Positions 1 through 7,235 of a stretch of DNA of 35,437 bases are shown in pieces. Made by a program: the position numbers and the translations under genes. The DNA comes from Paenibacillus sp. VTT E-133291 (GTDB taxonomy: Bacteria > Bacillota > Bacilli > Paenibacillales > Paenibacillaceae), in assembly GCF_002264395.1 (NCBI RefSeq), contig NZ_NFVA01000072.1, positions 1 through 35,437 of the forward strand. Direction: 5' to 3'. Each line of letters begins with the position of its first letter. Within the stretch, counting starts at the first letter, position 1. The notes under the pieces were generated by a model that did no database searches, had not been told where the DNA came from, and saw nothing but the letters and a program-made list of their open reading frames with translations.

Positions 1-475
1 ACATTTGTCCGTAAGCTCGACTAAAACATGTATTCTAAGGATTTAAGATCCGCTCGGTCCGTCATCCCAAAGAGGCGTGTGCTTAATCAAAAAAAGGGCT
101 CCCTATAGCAACAGTGAATATTGGCCCATCCCTTGAGTTCATTTCACATTTTTCCGCAATCTAGAAATTTCAAAAATTCTATTATAGCAAGTATAAACGC
201 CTTCGGTGTTCTTAATAGGACGGTAGAGTCTAGGCCATTGGCAGATCCAACTGTTTACGAAACTTATTCCGAACTCCGACAGAGAGTGCATCTAGCTCGA
301 CAAGCTCTGTCAGAGCTTACGCCTCTTGAAGACCAACCTGCATTAGATGCAGTACATGTGACAAGGATGCACCGCCAGCTCCATTTTCTTTTTTAACAAT
401 TACGTCACCTGCGGGAATTTCTCCCTTTATACTGATCTGACATTTTACAAAATTTCAACTATTTAAAGAAAGGTA
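1..475. other. Gene-poor upstream segment with possible decayed coding fragments
   Basis: No convincing gene is present. A TTG-initiated plus-strand frame at 121-396 would give 91 residues, but no Shine-Dalgarno sequence precedes it and I recognise no family. On the minus strand, 317-454 is open for about 46 codons without a standard start upstream; its composition looks coding-like (for example SIKGEIPAGDVIVKKENG). The two frames overlap, so at most one was ever a gene. I treat both as possible remnants and see no RNA gene or mobile element here. Confidence 0.3.
121..396 (+). CDS. Doubtful 91-residue hypothetical protein
   Basis: This open frame starts with TTG and ends just before an A/T-rich stretch. 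The C-terminal half is polar and helix-like (ETYSELRQRVHLARQALSEL), which is somewhat protein-like, while the N-terminal half is not. There is no upstream Shine-Dalgarno sequence, no recognisable domain and no partner gene. A competing open frame lies on the other strand at 317-454. It is probably not expressed, and could be the end of a decayed gene. Confidence 0.15.
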   Translation: MAHPLSSFHIFPQSRNFKNSIIASINAFGVLNRTVESRPLADPTVYETYSELRQRVHLARQALSELTPLEDQPALDAVHVTRMHRQLHFLF

Positions 476-504
476 TTGATAATTATTCTCATATGATTTA
501 ATAT
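476..504 (+). promoter_or_regulatory. SigA-type promoter of the siderophore uptake operon
   Basis: TTGATA at 476-481 and TAATAT at 499-504 are separated by exactly 17 bases, close to the vegetative consensus. Transcription would begin near 511, inside the Fur box. The first gene starts at 574 behind GGGGAG at 561-566. Confidence 0.75.
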
Positions 505-524
505 GATAACGATTCTCATTATCA
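504..524 (+). promoter_or_regulatory. Fur box (iron-responsive operator)
   Basis: The 21 bases TGATAACGATTCTCATTATCA closely match the classical Fur box and can be read as overlapping 7-1-7 units. The site begins at the last base of the -10 hexamer and covers the predicted start of transcription, so Fur-Fe2+ binding should block initiation when iron is plentiful. This fits the siderophore uptake genes that follow. Confidence 0.88.
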
Positions 525-573
525 TTGCTTAGAATTAAGGAATGATAAAAAAATATAGATGGGGAGATAGAAA

Positions 574-1593
574 ATGAATCAGAAAAAAGTTTTATTAGCA
601 GGGGTATCAGCAGTATTAGCTTTGAGTTTGGCAGCTTGTGGGAACGATGCAAAGGACAACGCGGCTTCAGAAAAAAGTGGAAATAATGCTGCAGTAGCAA
701 CAGAGGGAAATGCAAATAACAAAGGAAATGCGGCGGCAGCAGAGACAGTTGCCACTGAACAAACCATTACATATCTAGGTAAGGATTATGTAGTACCTGC
801 AGAGATTCACAATATCGTAGCTGCAAGTCTGGAATCTATGGAAGATGCTGCAATCCTAGGAGTGAAACCTGTAGGCGTACTTGCAATAGCAAATGCCATT
901 CCAGGTTATCTGTCAACTGAATTAGCTGGTGCATCTTTAGTGGGGGATAAATTTGCTCCGAGCAATGAGGCGATCTTGCAGCTAGATCCAGATGTTATTT
1001 TAGGGTCTTCCAAGTTTGGTGAAGATGTGTCGGGTGCGCTTAATAAAATTCAAACGATGATTCCTTATTCTCATATCTCAACAAACTGGAAAGATAACTT
1101 GCGCTTATTAGGTCAATTATACGGTAAGTCAGCAGATGCGGAAAAGATTATTAGCGATTATGAATCTAAAGCCGCGGGTGCAAAGGCTGAGATTGGAGAA
1201 AAACTGAAAGATAAATCCATTCTTGTGATCCGTATTCGTCAGGGCAGCATGTGTGTATATCCTGCTGGTGTTTATCTAAATCCGGTTATTTACGAAGATT
1301 TAGGTGCTACCATTCCCGAAGTAATAACAACTACTAAAGCTCAAGCTGAGCTTTCACTAGAAGCTTTAGCGGAAATTAATCCGGACTATATTTTCTTGCA
1401 GTTTGAGACCAGTGAGAATACGGATAATGCAACAGCACTTGATGATTTACTTAAGAATCCGATCTTCAAAAGCGTGAATGCAGTCAAAAACAATCATGTC
1501 TTTGTAAATGCAATTGATCCTTTGGCGCAAGGTGGTACGGCTTGGTCAAAAGTAAGATTCTTGGATACTGCAATTGAAAACCTGTTGAAGTAA
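574..1593 (+). CDS. feuA: Iron-siderophore ABC transporter, substrate-binding lipoprotein (FeuA-like)
   Basis: This 339-residue protein is the extracellular receptor of a ferric-siderophore importer. It has a typical lipoprotein signal: MNQKK, a hydrophobic stretch and the lipobox LAAC with the lipidated Cys at residue 22. A low-complexity Ala/Asn-rich linker of about 35 residues follows. The FecB/BtuF-type periplasmic-binding fold begins near TITYLGKDYVVP; PNxEAILQLDPDVILG-like and INPDYIFLQ segments are typical of class III binding proteins. It starts with ATG after GGGGAG. It leads a Fur-box operon with two FecCD permeases and two esterases, the pattern of the Bacillus feuABC-ybbA bacillibactin system. 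The family is secure; the exact ligand (bacillibactin, enterobactin or another catecholate) is inferred from the esterases. Confidence 0.88.
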   Translation: MNQKKVLLAGVSAVLALSLAACGNDAKDNAASEKSGNNAAVATEGNANNKGNAAAAETVATEQTITYLGKDYVVPAEIHNIVAASLESMEDAAILGVKPVGVLAIANAIPGYLSTELAGASLVGDKFAPSNEAILQLDPDVILGSSKFGEDVSGALNKIQTMIPYSHISTNWKDNLRLLGQLYGKSADAEKIISDYESKAAGAKAEIGEKLKDKSILVIRIRQGSMCVYPAGVYLNPVIYEDLGATIPEVITTTKAQAELSLEALAEINPDYIFLQFETSENTDNATALDDLLKNPIFKSVNAVKNNHVFVNAIDPLAQGGTAWSKVRFLDTAIENLLK

Positions 1594-1606
1594 AACTGAA
1601 GGTGCG

Positions 1607-2623
1607 ATGAATAAGATGAATACAAAAAATTGGAAAGTTATATTGATCCTATCAACTTCTCCATTATTCATCGTATTAGCAATGGTTGTATCCGTCTTAT
1701 ATGGTGTTAAGGATATTGGAATAGCAACAATCTGGCAGGCGATTACACACTTCGACGCAAATAATGTGGACCACAACATTATTATGACATCTAGATTACC
1801 GCGTGTAATCGCCGCTTTATTAGTTGGAGCGGCCCTGGCTGTTTCAGGGGCATTAATGCAAGGCGTTACACGGAATTATCTTGCATCACCATCGATTATG
1901 GGAGTAAATGACGGATCGGCATTTGTTATTACGTTGGCTATGGTGTTTTATCCTGGATTATCGAATGTTCATATGATTCTTTTATCCATGGTGGGTTCTG
2001 CTATCGGAGCGGGGTTGGTTTTCGGATTTGGCTCATTGGTCAAAAACGGCTTATCTCCAGTCAGACTAGCCATTATTGGTACTGTAATTGGTACATTTTT
2101 AAGTAGTATTGCCTCAGCAGTAGCGATGTTTTTTCAAGTCTCACAAAATGTTAGCATTTGGTATAGCTCAAAAATACATACTGTAAATCCAGATATGCTA
2201 ATATTGTCCATTCCCTTTATAATCGTTGGTCTGCTCTTGGCGGTTAGTATTTCTAAATCTGTAATGGTTGCCTCCCTAGGGGATGAAACAGCAATTAGCT
2301 TGGGTCAACGGACAAAATGGGTGAAAATCATCAGTATTTTAGCTGTTATATGTCTGACCGGAACAGCAGTGGCCTTAGTAGGTAAGATTGCCTTTGTTGG
2401 TCTAATCATTCCTCATATTACACGTTTTATAGTTGGTATCGACTATCGTTTCATCATTCCTTGCTCAGCAGTCATTGGAGCTGTTTTTTTAGCATTTTGT
2501 GATGTCTTAAGCCGGTATATTAACTTTCCGTTTGAAACGCCAATTGGCGTTGTGACCGCCTTTATTGGCATCCCGTTCTTCCTTTATTTAATTCGGGTTA
2601 AAGGGGGAGAGCAGCGTGGATAG
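1607..2623 (+). CDS. feuB: Iron-siderophore ABC transporter permease, FecCD family (FeuB-like)
   Basis: This 338-residue, highly hydrophobic protein is one of the two membrane subunits of the importer. FecCD hallmarks are visible: SRLPRVIAALLVGAALAVSG near residue 65, MQGVTRNYLASPSIMGVNDG, and the cytoplasmic coupling motif GLIIPHITRFIVGIDYR near residue 270. About nine or ten transmembrane helices are expected, as in BtuC. The ATG lies 13 bases after the receptor stop, behind AAGGTG; a second in-frame ATG follows at 1616. The end overlaps the next gene by 8 bases, so the two permeases are translationally coupled and probably form a heterodimer. Confidence 0.88.
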   Translation: MNKMNTKNWKVILILSTSPLFIVLAMVVSVLYGVKDIGIATIWQAITHFDANNVDHNIIMTSRLPRVIAALLVGAALAVSGALMQGVTRNYLASPSIMGVNDGSAFVITLAMVFYPGLSNVHMILLSMVGSAIGAGLVFGFGSLVKNGLSPVRLAIIGTVIGTFLSSIASAVAMFFQVSQNVSIWYSSKIHTVNPDMLILSIPFIIVGLLLAVSISKSVMVASLGDETAISLGQRTKWVKIISILAVICLTGTAVALVGKIAFVGLIIPHITRFIVGIDYRFIIPCSAVIGAVFLAFCDVLSRYINFPFETPIGVVTAFIGIPFFLYLIRVKGGEQRG

Positions 2624-3653
2624 AGGGAAAGTACAGTATAGTCGCTATCTATTGACGCTACTAGCTTTTATTCTGCTTACGCTTGTGGCGGGGTATTTTC
2701 ATCTAACGAATGGCGCATTTGATATGTCTGTCATGGATGTGATAAAAACGCTGCTGCGAATCCATCCCAATCCTAAATTTGACCTGGTTATTTTTCAATT
2801 TCGATTGCCGCGGATCATTATTGCGTCATTAGTAGGCATAGGTCTGGGGATGGCTGGAACGGTCATTCAAGGCATTACCCGAAACGGGCTGGCTGATCCA
2901 GGTATCCTTGGGATTAATGCAGGTGCCGGAGCTGCCATCGTTGCATTTATGTTTTTCTTTCAGATGTCAGGGGTTACTTTTTTTAAAGAAAGCTGGTTTT
3001 CGATACTAGCCATGCCACTCTTTGGCTTTGTGGGGGGGCTTGCCGCAGTTGTGGTTATCTTTATTTTCTCTTGGCGGAATGGTGCACTTGATATGCAACG
3101 TTTGATATTGACAGGGATCGCGATAAGCAGTGGTTTTGGGGCGTTGTCGTTGTATCTTTCTTTAAAAATGAATGCAAGTGATTACGAAATGGCTGCGGTA
3201 TGGAGTGTTGGAAGTATTTACAGCGCGAATTGGACTTATATCATAATGATCACACCTTGGGTGCTGATTTTAGGATTTGTAATGTATCGAAAAAGCTACT
3301 TGCTCAATTATTTTCAATTGGAGGATTCCAGCACAAAAAGCTTGGGAATCTCCGTAGAAAAAGAAAAGCTAATCTTTCTGTTATGCAGTGTAGGAATTGT
3401 AAGTGTATGTGTGTCTGTGTCCGGTTCTATAGGTTTTATAGGATTGATGGCTCCTCACATCGCTAGAAGATTAGTAGGGATTAATCACCGCTATATTATG
3501 TTATCCAGTGCAGTGGTTGGGATGTTCTTGCTTGTGATCTCGGATTATTTTGCCAAAACATTATTTCAGCCAGCAGAGTTACCTGTGGGAATAGTCGTTT
3601 CGATTATTGGCATTCCTTATTTCTTATATTTATTAGCCAAGTCTAGAGTGTAG
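2616..3653 (+). CDS. feuC: Iron-siderophore ABC transporter permease, FecCD family (FeuC-like)
   Basis: This 345-residue protein is the second FecCD permease. It starts with GTG inside the end of the upstream permease gene, behind GGGGGAG. It carries FRLPRIIIASLVGIGLGMAG, IQGITRNGLADPGILGINAG and the coupling motif GFIGLMAPHIARRLVGINHR. Its closest relative by function is the upstream gene, with which it would form the transmembrane channel. No ATP-binding subunit follows; a shared ATPase elsewhere, like YusV in Bacillus subtilis, would have to energise the transporter. Confidence 0.87.
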   Translation: MDRGKVQYSRYLLTLLAFILLTLVAGYFHLTNGAFDMSVMDVIKTLLRIHPNPKFDLVIFQFRLPRIIIASLVGIGLGMAGTVIQGITRNGLADPGILGINAGAGAAIVAFMFFFQMSGVTFFKESWFSILAMPLFGFVGGLAAVVVIFIFSWRNGALDMQRLILTGIAISSGFGALSLYLSLKMNASDYEMAAVWSVGSIYSANWTYIIMITPWVLILGFVMYRKSYLLNYFQLEDSSTKSLGISVEKEKLIFLLCSVGIVSVCVSVSGSIGFIGLMAPHIARRLVGINHRYIMLSSAVVGMFLLVISDYFAKTLFQPAELPVGIVVSIIGIPYFLYLLAKSRV

Positions 3654-3672
3654 GGGAGAGTGAGCAGCACAT

Positions 3673-4473
3673 ATGTCAACACAAGTTGAACTCGAACACA
3701 CAGAATCATGGAAACTAGAATCTCAGTATATGGGTTACACGTATGATATAAAGGTCTCACTTCCGAGAGTAGAAGCACCTGAGAAGGGATTTCCTGTCTA
3801 TTACATGCTCGATGGGAATTCATATTTTCAATTGGGCCGGGATGTCGTGAAATTGCAGTCCAGAAATGCGCCGAAAACTTTGATTGCACCAGCCATCGTG
3901 ATTGGTATTGGGCATTATGGTTCAGACGATGAGGTTTCTAAAAGAAGATTTTATGATTTCACGCCTACTGCGGAGCAGTATGTATATCCAGATCGTTTGA
4001 AAAATGCTGACTTAGGGCCACATGGTGGTGCCGAGAAGCTCTTATCTTTTTTAGAGTTAGAATTGATGCCGCTGATCGCTAAAAATTATAATGTCGATCC
4101 ACAAAAGCAAGCCTTGTTTGGTCACTCATTAAGCGGTTTGTTTGTCCTATGGACACTATTCACTCGTGCGGAGCTATTCCAGTATTATTTGGCTTCTAGC
4201 CCGTCGATTTGGTGGAATGATCATGAAATCCTGGCCTATGCGGATCAATGGTACAATCAGGGTCACATGACAAGACCCGAGCAACGAAAGCTGTTGATCA
4301 CAGTGGGCAGTGAAGAGGCGTTTATGGTCGATGATGCTAAAGGATTATTTTCAAAATTGTGTGAGTATTCTTTGCCGAATTTACAGGTTGAGCATTACGT
4401 AGCGCCAGATGAAAACCACGCGTCAGTAGTGCCGACCATCATGAGTAGAGCGTTCCGTCTGTTGAATAGTTAA
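3673..4473 (+). CDS. Siderophore esterase, Esterase D/IroE-YbbA-like alpha/beta hydrolase
   Basis: This 266-residue hydrolase belongs to the Esterase D (PF00756) group, which hydrolyses imported ferric triscatecholate lactones so that the iron can be released. The nucleophile elbow is FGHSLSG with Ser152; a late His near residue 249 (DENHASVVP) is the likely catalytic base. YYMLDGNSYF near residue 43 is the usual strand-turn after the first core strand. There is no signal peptide, so it should act in the cytoplasm. It is the fourth gene of the operon, the same position as ybbA after feuC. Starting at 3673 (ATG) keeps the conserved N-terminus. A general carboxylesterase is possible but unlikely in this context. 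Confidence 0.8.
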   Translation: MSTQVELEHTESWKLESQYMGYTYDIKVSLPRVEAPEKGFPVYYMLDGNSYFQLGRDVVKLQSRNAPKTLIAPAIVIGIGHYGSDDEVSKRRFYDFTPTAEQYVYPDRLKNADLGPHGGAEKLLSFLELELMPLIAKNYNVDPQKQALFGHSLSGLFVLWTLFTRAELFQYYLASSPSIWWNDHEILAYADQWYNQGHMTRPEQRKLLITVGSEEAFMVDDAKGLFSKLCEYSLPNLQVEHYVAPDENHASVVPTIMSRAFRLLNS

Positions 4474-4481
4474 GGAGGGGG

Positions 4482-5234
4482 ATGACGAAAATCATGTTAG
4501 GAGAACTAACTACCTTCGAACATATGGGGCGACAAATCACCGTGTATCTTCCTAAAGCATATCAATCGTTTACAGAACGAAGCTTCCCCGCGGTTTTCTT
4601 ACAGGATGGCGATTTTTTGTTCAAAGAATCGATTACAGCTATAGAAAATGATGTGGAAGAGGGGATTACGGATCCGGTTATTTTTATCGGGATTGATTCT
4701 CAGCATCGTAATGATGAATATACACCTTGGGAAATGTCTGCTCTTTTTAAGGATTGGTCTTTTGGGGGCAAGGGGGATGCCTATTTAGATTACGTCTATC
4801 AGAATCTTGTTCCATATATTAAAAGTGCATATCGCATCTCTCAAGAGCCAGGCAAATTGGCATTAGGCGGTGTTTCATTAGGTGGATTAATAAGTCTGTA
4901 TGCGATGTACAGGACGGAGCCAATTTTTGATAACTATATACTCATATCTGCGTCTGTGTGGTTTAAAGATTTTATCGATTACATGGAGATTACAAGGTTA
5001 GATCGGGAATGCAAAGTTTATATGTATGTAGGTGAACAGGAAGGTATCCAGAAGACTAATGCACAGAAGGACATGGTCCCTAATAGCAAACGTGCTTTTA
5101 ATCTTTTAAAAGAGAAGATAGATGGAGCGGATTATCGTGTGAAGTTTGAGACAGATCCACTGGGAACGCATAATGACACCTTTTTCCTACAATATTTTCC
5201 GAATAGCATCCGATTCTTGTTTCCCGTAAAATGA
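4482..5234 (+). CDS. Second siderophore esterase, Esterase D/BesA-like alpha/beta hydrolase
   Basis: This 250-residue protein has the same fold as its upstream neighbour but is clearly divergent. Its nucleophile elbow is LGGVSLGG with Ser132, and the likely catalytic His is at 230 (PLGTHNDTFF). AVFLQDGDFLF near residue 37 matches the oxyanion region of the family. It lacks a signal peptide. The ATG at 4482 stands only four to five bases from AGGAGGGG; an in-frame ATG at 4494 is an alternative. Two non-identical esterases in one operon could process different linkages, different siderophores, or successive hydrolysis steps; that is inference. Confidence 0.78.
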   Translation: MTKIMLGELTTFEHMGRQITVYLPKAYQSFTERSFPAVFLQDGDFLFKESITAIENDVEEGITDPVIFIGIDSQHRNDEYTPWEMSALFKDWSFGGKGDAYLDYVYQNLVPYIKSAYRISQEPGKLALGGVSLGGLISLYAMYRTEPIFDNYILISASVWFKDFIDYMEITRLDRECKVYMYVGEQEGIQKTNAQKDMVPNSKRAFNLLKEKIDGADYRVKFETDPLGTHNDTFFLQYFPNSIRFLFPVK

Positions 5235-5239
5235 TAAAA

Positions 5240-5280
5240 AGGACGAGCAGGAGGGAGTATCCTTGCATCGTCCTATTTTC
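5240..5280. terminator. Bidirectional terminator between convergent operons
   Basis: AGGACGA at 5240-5246 pairs with TCGTCCT at 5268-5274, extended inward by GCAGGA/TCCTTGC. A-rich and T-rich flanks on the two sides give U-tracts in both directions. It sits exactly between the stop of the plus-strand esterase and the stop of the minus-strand AHSA1 gene. Confidence 0.75.
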
Positions 5281-5286
5281 ACGGCT

Positions 5287-5820
5287 TTAGTTGCTCTTCT
5301 GTAAATTCTCAAGATGTACGTCCAGATTATCAAAGGTTTGAGAGATACCCGGCAGCATCCCCATATCAATCACTTGTTGTAACGCTTCTGGAGAAGCGTA
5401 TTTACCGGTGTTTACCAGCTTCGTTTGACCAGCCAGCTCGATAAAATCTAGTTGTACAAGCGTTTCAGGCAGATCTTTCGAAATATTACCCTCTGCATCT
5501 GAGAACCAGTCCGTATAAATAATTTGCTCCGGAAACGTAATTTCCCGATAAAGCGCTTTGCCCCATGACTCCATACCGTAAAAATCACCCTGATTCTTAT
5601 CCTCGCATTTCATGCAATAATGCCAAGTCCCCCCTGGACGGAAATCGACATGACATACGGGAATCGTCCAACCTTTAGGCCCCCACCAATGCTTCAAATG
5701 CTCAGCCTCAGAAAAAGCCTTAAAAACTAGCTCACGTGGAGCTTTAAAAATACGCTCTAAGATTAGTGTGCTGCCTTCAACTTTGTGTACTAGGTGGTTG
5801 GTTTGGTTAGAATTTGTCAT
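5287..5820 (-). CDS. SRPBCC / AHSA1 domain protein
   Basis: This 177-residue protein has the AHSA1/SRPBCC helix-grip fold. Characteristic segments run in order: LILERIFKAPRELVFKAFSEAEHLKHWWGPKGW, then VDFRPGGTWHYCM, then EITFPEQIIYTDWFSDAEGN. The family binds small hydrophobic ligands, usually unknown. It follows an ArsR-type regulator after 18 bases, with a strong GAGGAG Shine-Dalgarno before its ATG. ArsR plus AHSA1 pairs are common in Bacillales and the two are probably one transcript. The ligand cannot be read from sequence. Confidence 0.85.
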   Translation of the reverse strand: MTNSNQTNHLVHKVEGSTLILERIFKAPRELVFKAFSEAEHLKHWWGPKGWTIPVCHVDFRPGGTWHYCMKCEDKNQGDFYGMESWGKALYREITFPEQIIYTDWFSDAEGNISKDLPETLVQLDFIELAGQTKLVNTGKYASPEALQQVIDMGMLPGISQTFDNLDVHLENLQKSN

Positions 5821-5838
5821 GGGATAGATCCTCCTCGT

Positions 5839-6171
5839 TTACTTTTCCTTATCTGATTCCTTGCTTTGTAGCTTCTGCAAATAATCATCCAGTCGATCGT
5901 AGCGTTCCTCCCACATATGGCGGTAGGATTCTAACCAAGTGTCTATTTCCTTAAATGGTTCAGGTCGGAGCTTGCAAATACGCCGATTAGCAACTGCTTG
6001 CACTTCAATAAGCCCCGCTTCACTGAGTACACGCAAATGCTTAGACGCTTGAGGCTGCCGCAGCTGAAGATTTTCCGCGATCTCTCCAACGGTTAGGGGG
6101 CTATCGCGTAATAGTTCAACGATCTGCATGCGGTGAGGCTCAGCTAAGGCACTCATTACGTTAGTATTCAT
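5839..6171 (-). CDS. ArsR-family winged-helix transcriptional regulator
   Basis: This protein of about 110 residues is a single ArsR-type winged helix. It has LAEPHRMQIVELLRDSPLTVGEIAENL followed by the recognition helix QPQASKHLRVLSEAGLIEV and a basic wing. No metal-binding CxC motif is seen, so it belongs to the non-metal branch that usually pairs with SRPBCC proteins. I chose the ATG at 6171; a TTG two codons upstream (6177) is possible, and only a weak AGTGA precedes either. It probably autoregulates the two-gene unit. The upstream intergenic region contains no clear operator. Confidence 0.82.
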   Translation of the reverse strand: MNTNVMSALAEPHRMQIVELLRDSPLTVGEIAENLQLRQPQASKHLRVLSEAGLIEVQAVANRRICKLRPEPFKEIDTWLESYRHMWEERYDRLDDYLQKLQSKESDKEK

Positions 6172-6348
6172 AAACAAAAATCACTTCGATTCATTGAATT
6201 GATTCGTATTTCCTATTCGTGATTACAATATACCATTATGCGAATATTCCTGTAAAGGTATATTTAAAATTTTCATTGTATGATAACTTCAAAAGAAGGG
6301 CATAGTACAAGCATTAAGAAGAAAAATGTTCCATGATAACCACTAAAC

Positions 6349-6377
6349 TTTACAAAAAACATAGGAATAGATATAAT
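6349..6377 (+). promoter_or_regulatory. SigA-type promoter of the USP-Mrp operon
   Basis: TTTACA at 6349-6354 and a perfect TATAAT at 6372-6377 are separated by 17 bases. Transcription would begin near 6384, leaving a leader of about 80 bases before the first gene. The leader contains a terminator-like hairpin. Confidence 0.75.
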
Positions 6378-6409
6378 TAAGTATAACTTATCGGTTTTTG
6401 ATGTACGCA

Positions 6410-6438
6410 AGGGGCCTAACGCCAGTAGGCTCCTTTTG
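6410..6438 (+). terminator. Terminator-like hairpin in the leader of the USP-Mrp operon
   Basis: AGGGGCCTA (6410-6418) pairs with TAGGCTCCT (6426-6434) around a seven-base loop, with one G-U pair, and TTTTG follows directly. It lies about 26 bases into the predicted transcript, between a strong promoter and the first gene. It may be an attenuator. The preceding leader is very short for a known riboswitch, and I see no match to the ydaO/c-di-AMP consensus. Confidence 0.6.
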
Positions 6439-6463
6439 TATTTCTTGGCCATGTTACAGGAGG

Positions 6464-7102
6464 GTGAAGGTCATACACAATGAAAAAATTATGGTTTGTG
6501 TTCATTATGGTCCGCATGGGGAGCGTTTAATCCGGCGTGGTGTGCAACTGTCTGAAATAATAGGGGCCCCATTGTTTGTATTAAATGTCGATAGTTCGGA
6601 CAATGATGAATATAATCAGAGCAAAGAAATGTATATGACGGTTTGGAAACGTCTTGCCGATGAAGCTGGCGCAGAGTTTATCATTCGGAAACGTGAAGGC
6701 CGTAAAACAACTGATATTATTGTAGAAGTAGCTGAAAAGAATGAGGTTACACAGATTGTCATCGGACAATCTGCCCAGACTCGATGGCAGGAGCTTACCA
6801 AACGTAATTTCATCAATGAACTCATTGGTAAAATGAAAATGATGGATCTGCATGTCGTGGCCGTTCAACGGATGCGCGCCGGGTTGGAAGAAACCCATGA
6901 GGAAGGTGTAATCGCCTACCTGGTCAAAATTGGGGATGAGTATCAGCTCAGTGATGAACCCAAGGGAGAATATTCGCTTAAAGGAAAGTTCTTTCACGAA
7001 TTACACACAGAATTTGAGAACGGTTTATTCAGAATTGAGCAAGAAGATGGAAAGGCTAGATATTTGCATATTTGTGATGGCACATTGACCGATTCTTTAT
7101 AA
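6464..7102 (+). CDS. Stand-alone KdpD-like universal-stress-protein domain
   Basis: This protein of about 212 residues resembles the USP domain of the sensor kinase KdpD but has no kinase part. Visible USP/KdpD features are IMVCVHYGPHGERLIRRGVQLSEIIGAPLFVLNVD at the start and VTQIVIGQSAQTRWQEL, the KdpD-type nucleotide-binding loop. The C-terminal 65 residues are unassigned. In Staphylococcus aureus the KdpD USP domain binds cyclic di-AMP, so a link to that messenger is plausible but not shown. The start is uncertain: AGGAGGG at 6458-6464 overlaps the GTG I chose; the in-frame ATG at 6491 would cut into the first beta strand. It precedes the Mrp antiporter genes, suggesting a regulatory role in cation transport. 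Confidence 0.72.
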   Translation: MKVIHNEKIMVCVHYGPHGERLIRRGVQLSEIIGAPLFVLNVDSSDNDEYNQSKEMYMTVWKRLADEAGAEFIIRKREGRKTTDIIVEVAEKNEVTQIVIGQSAQTRWQELTKRNFINELIGKMKMMDLHVVAVQRMRAGLEETHEEGVIAYLVKIGDEYQLSDEPKGEYSLKGKFFHELHTEFENGLFRIEQEDGKARYLHICDGTLTDSL

Positions 7103-7125
7103 TCGGGCGTGCCCTTATCTTCATG

Positions 7126-7147
7126 AGGGCCTATTATTAAGGGCCCT
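7126..7147 (+). other. Intercistronic GC-rich hairpin between USP gene and mrpA
   Basis: AGGGCC at 7126-7131 pairs with GGCCCT at 7142-7147, and an upstream GGGC-GT-GCCC at 7105-7114 could pair with the same segment instead. No U-tract follows, so a simple terminator is unlikely. It may be an RNA-processing or stability element that sets different levels of the USP protein and the antiporter. Confidence 0.45.
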
Positions 7148-7235
7148 TCCAATCATATGATCTTTGGCTTTTGGTAAAAAAGTAAGTACTAAAGTTCACA
7201 ACTTGATAAGCTCAAGTGGAAAAGGAGGACTGCCT

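Noticed and set aside
455..715. 86-residue minus-strand frame over the promoter and receptor start
   Set aside because: It is antisense to the Fur box, promoter and lipoprotein signal, and its composition is artefactual.
6398..6463. 22-codon N-terminal extension of the USP protein
   Set aside because: It would translate the leader hairpin, has no Shine-Dalgarno, and has no similarity to KdpD.
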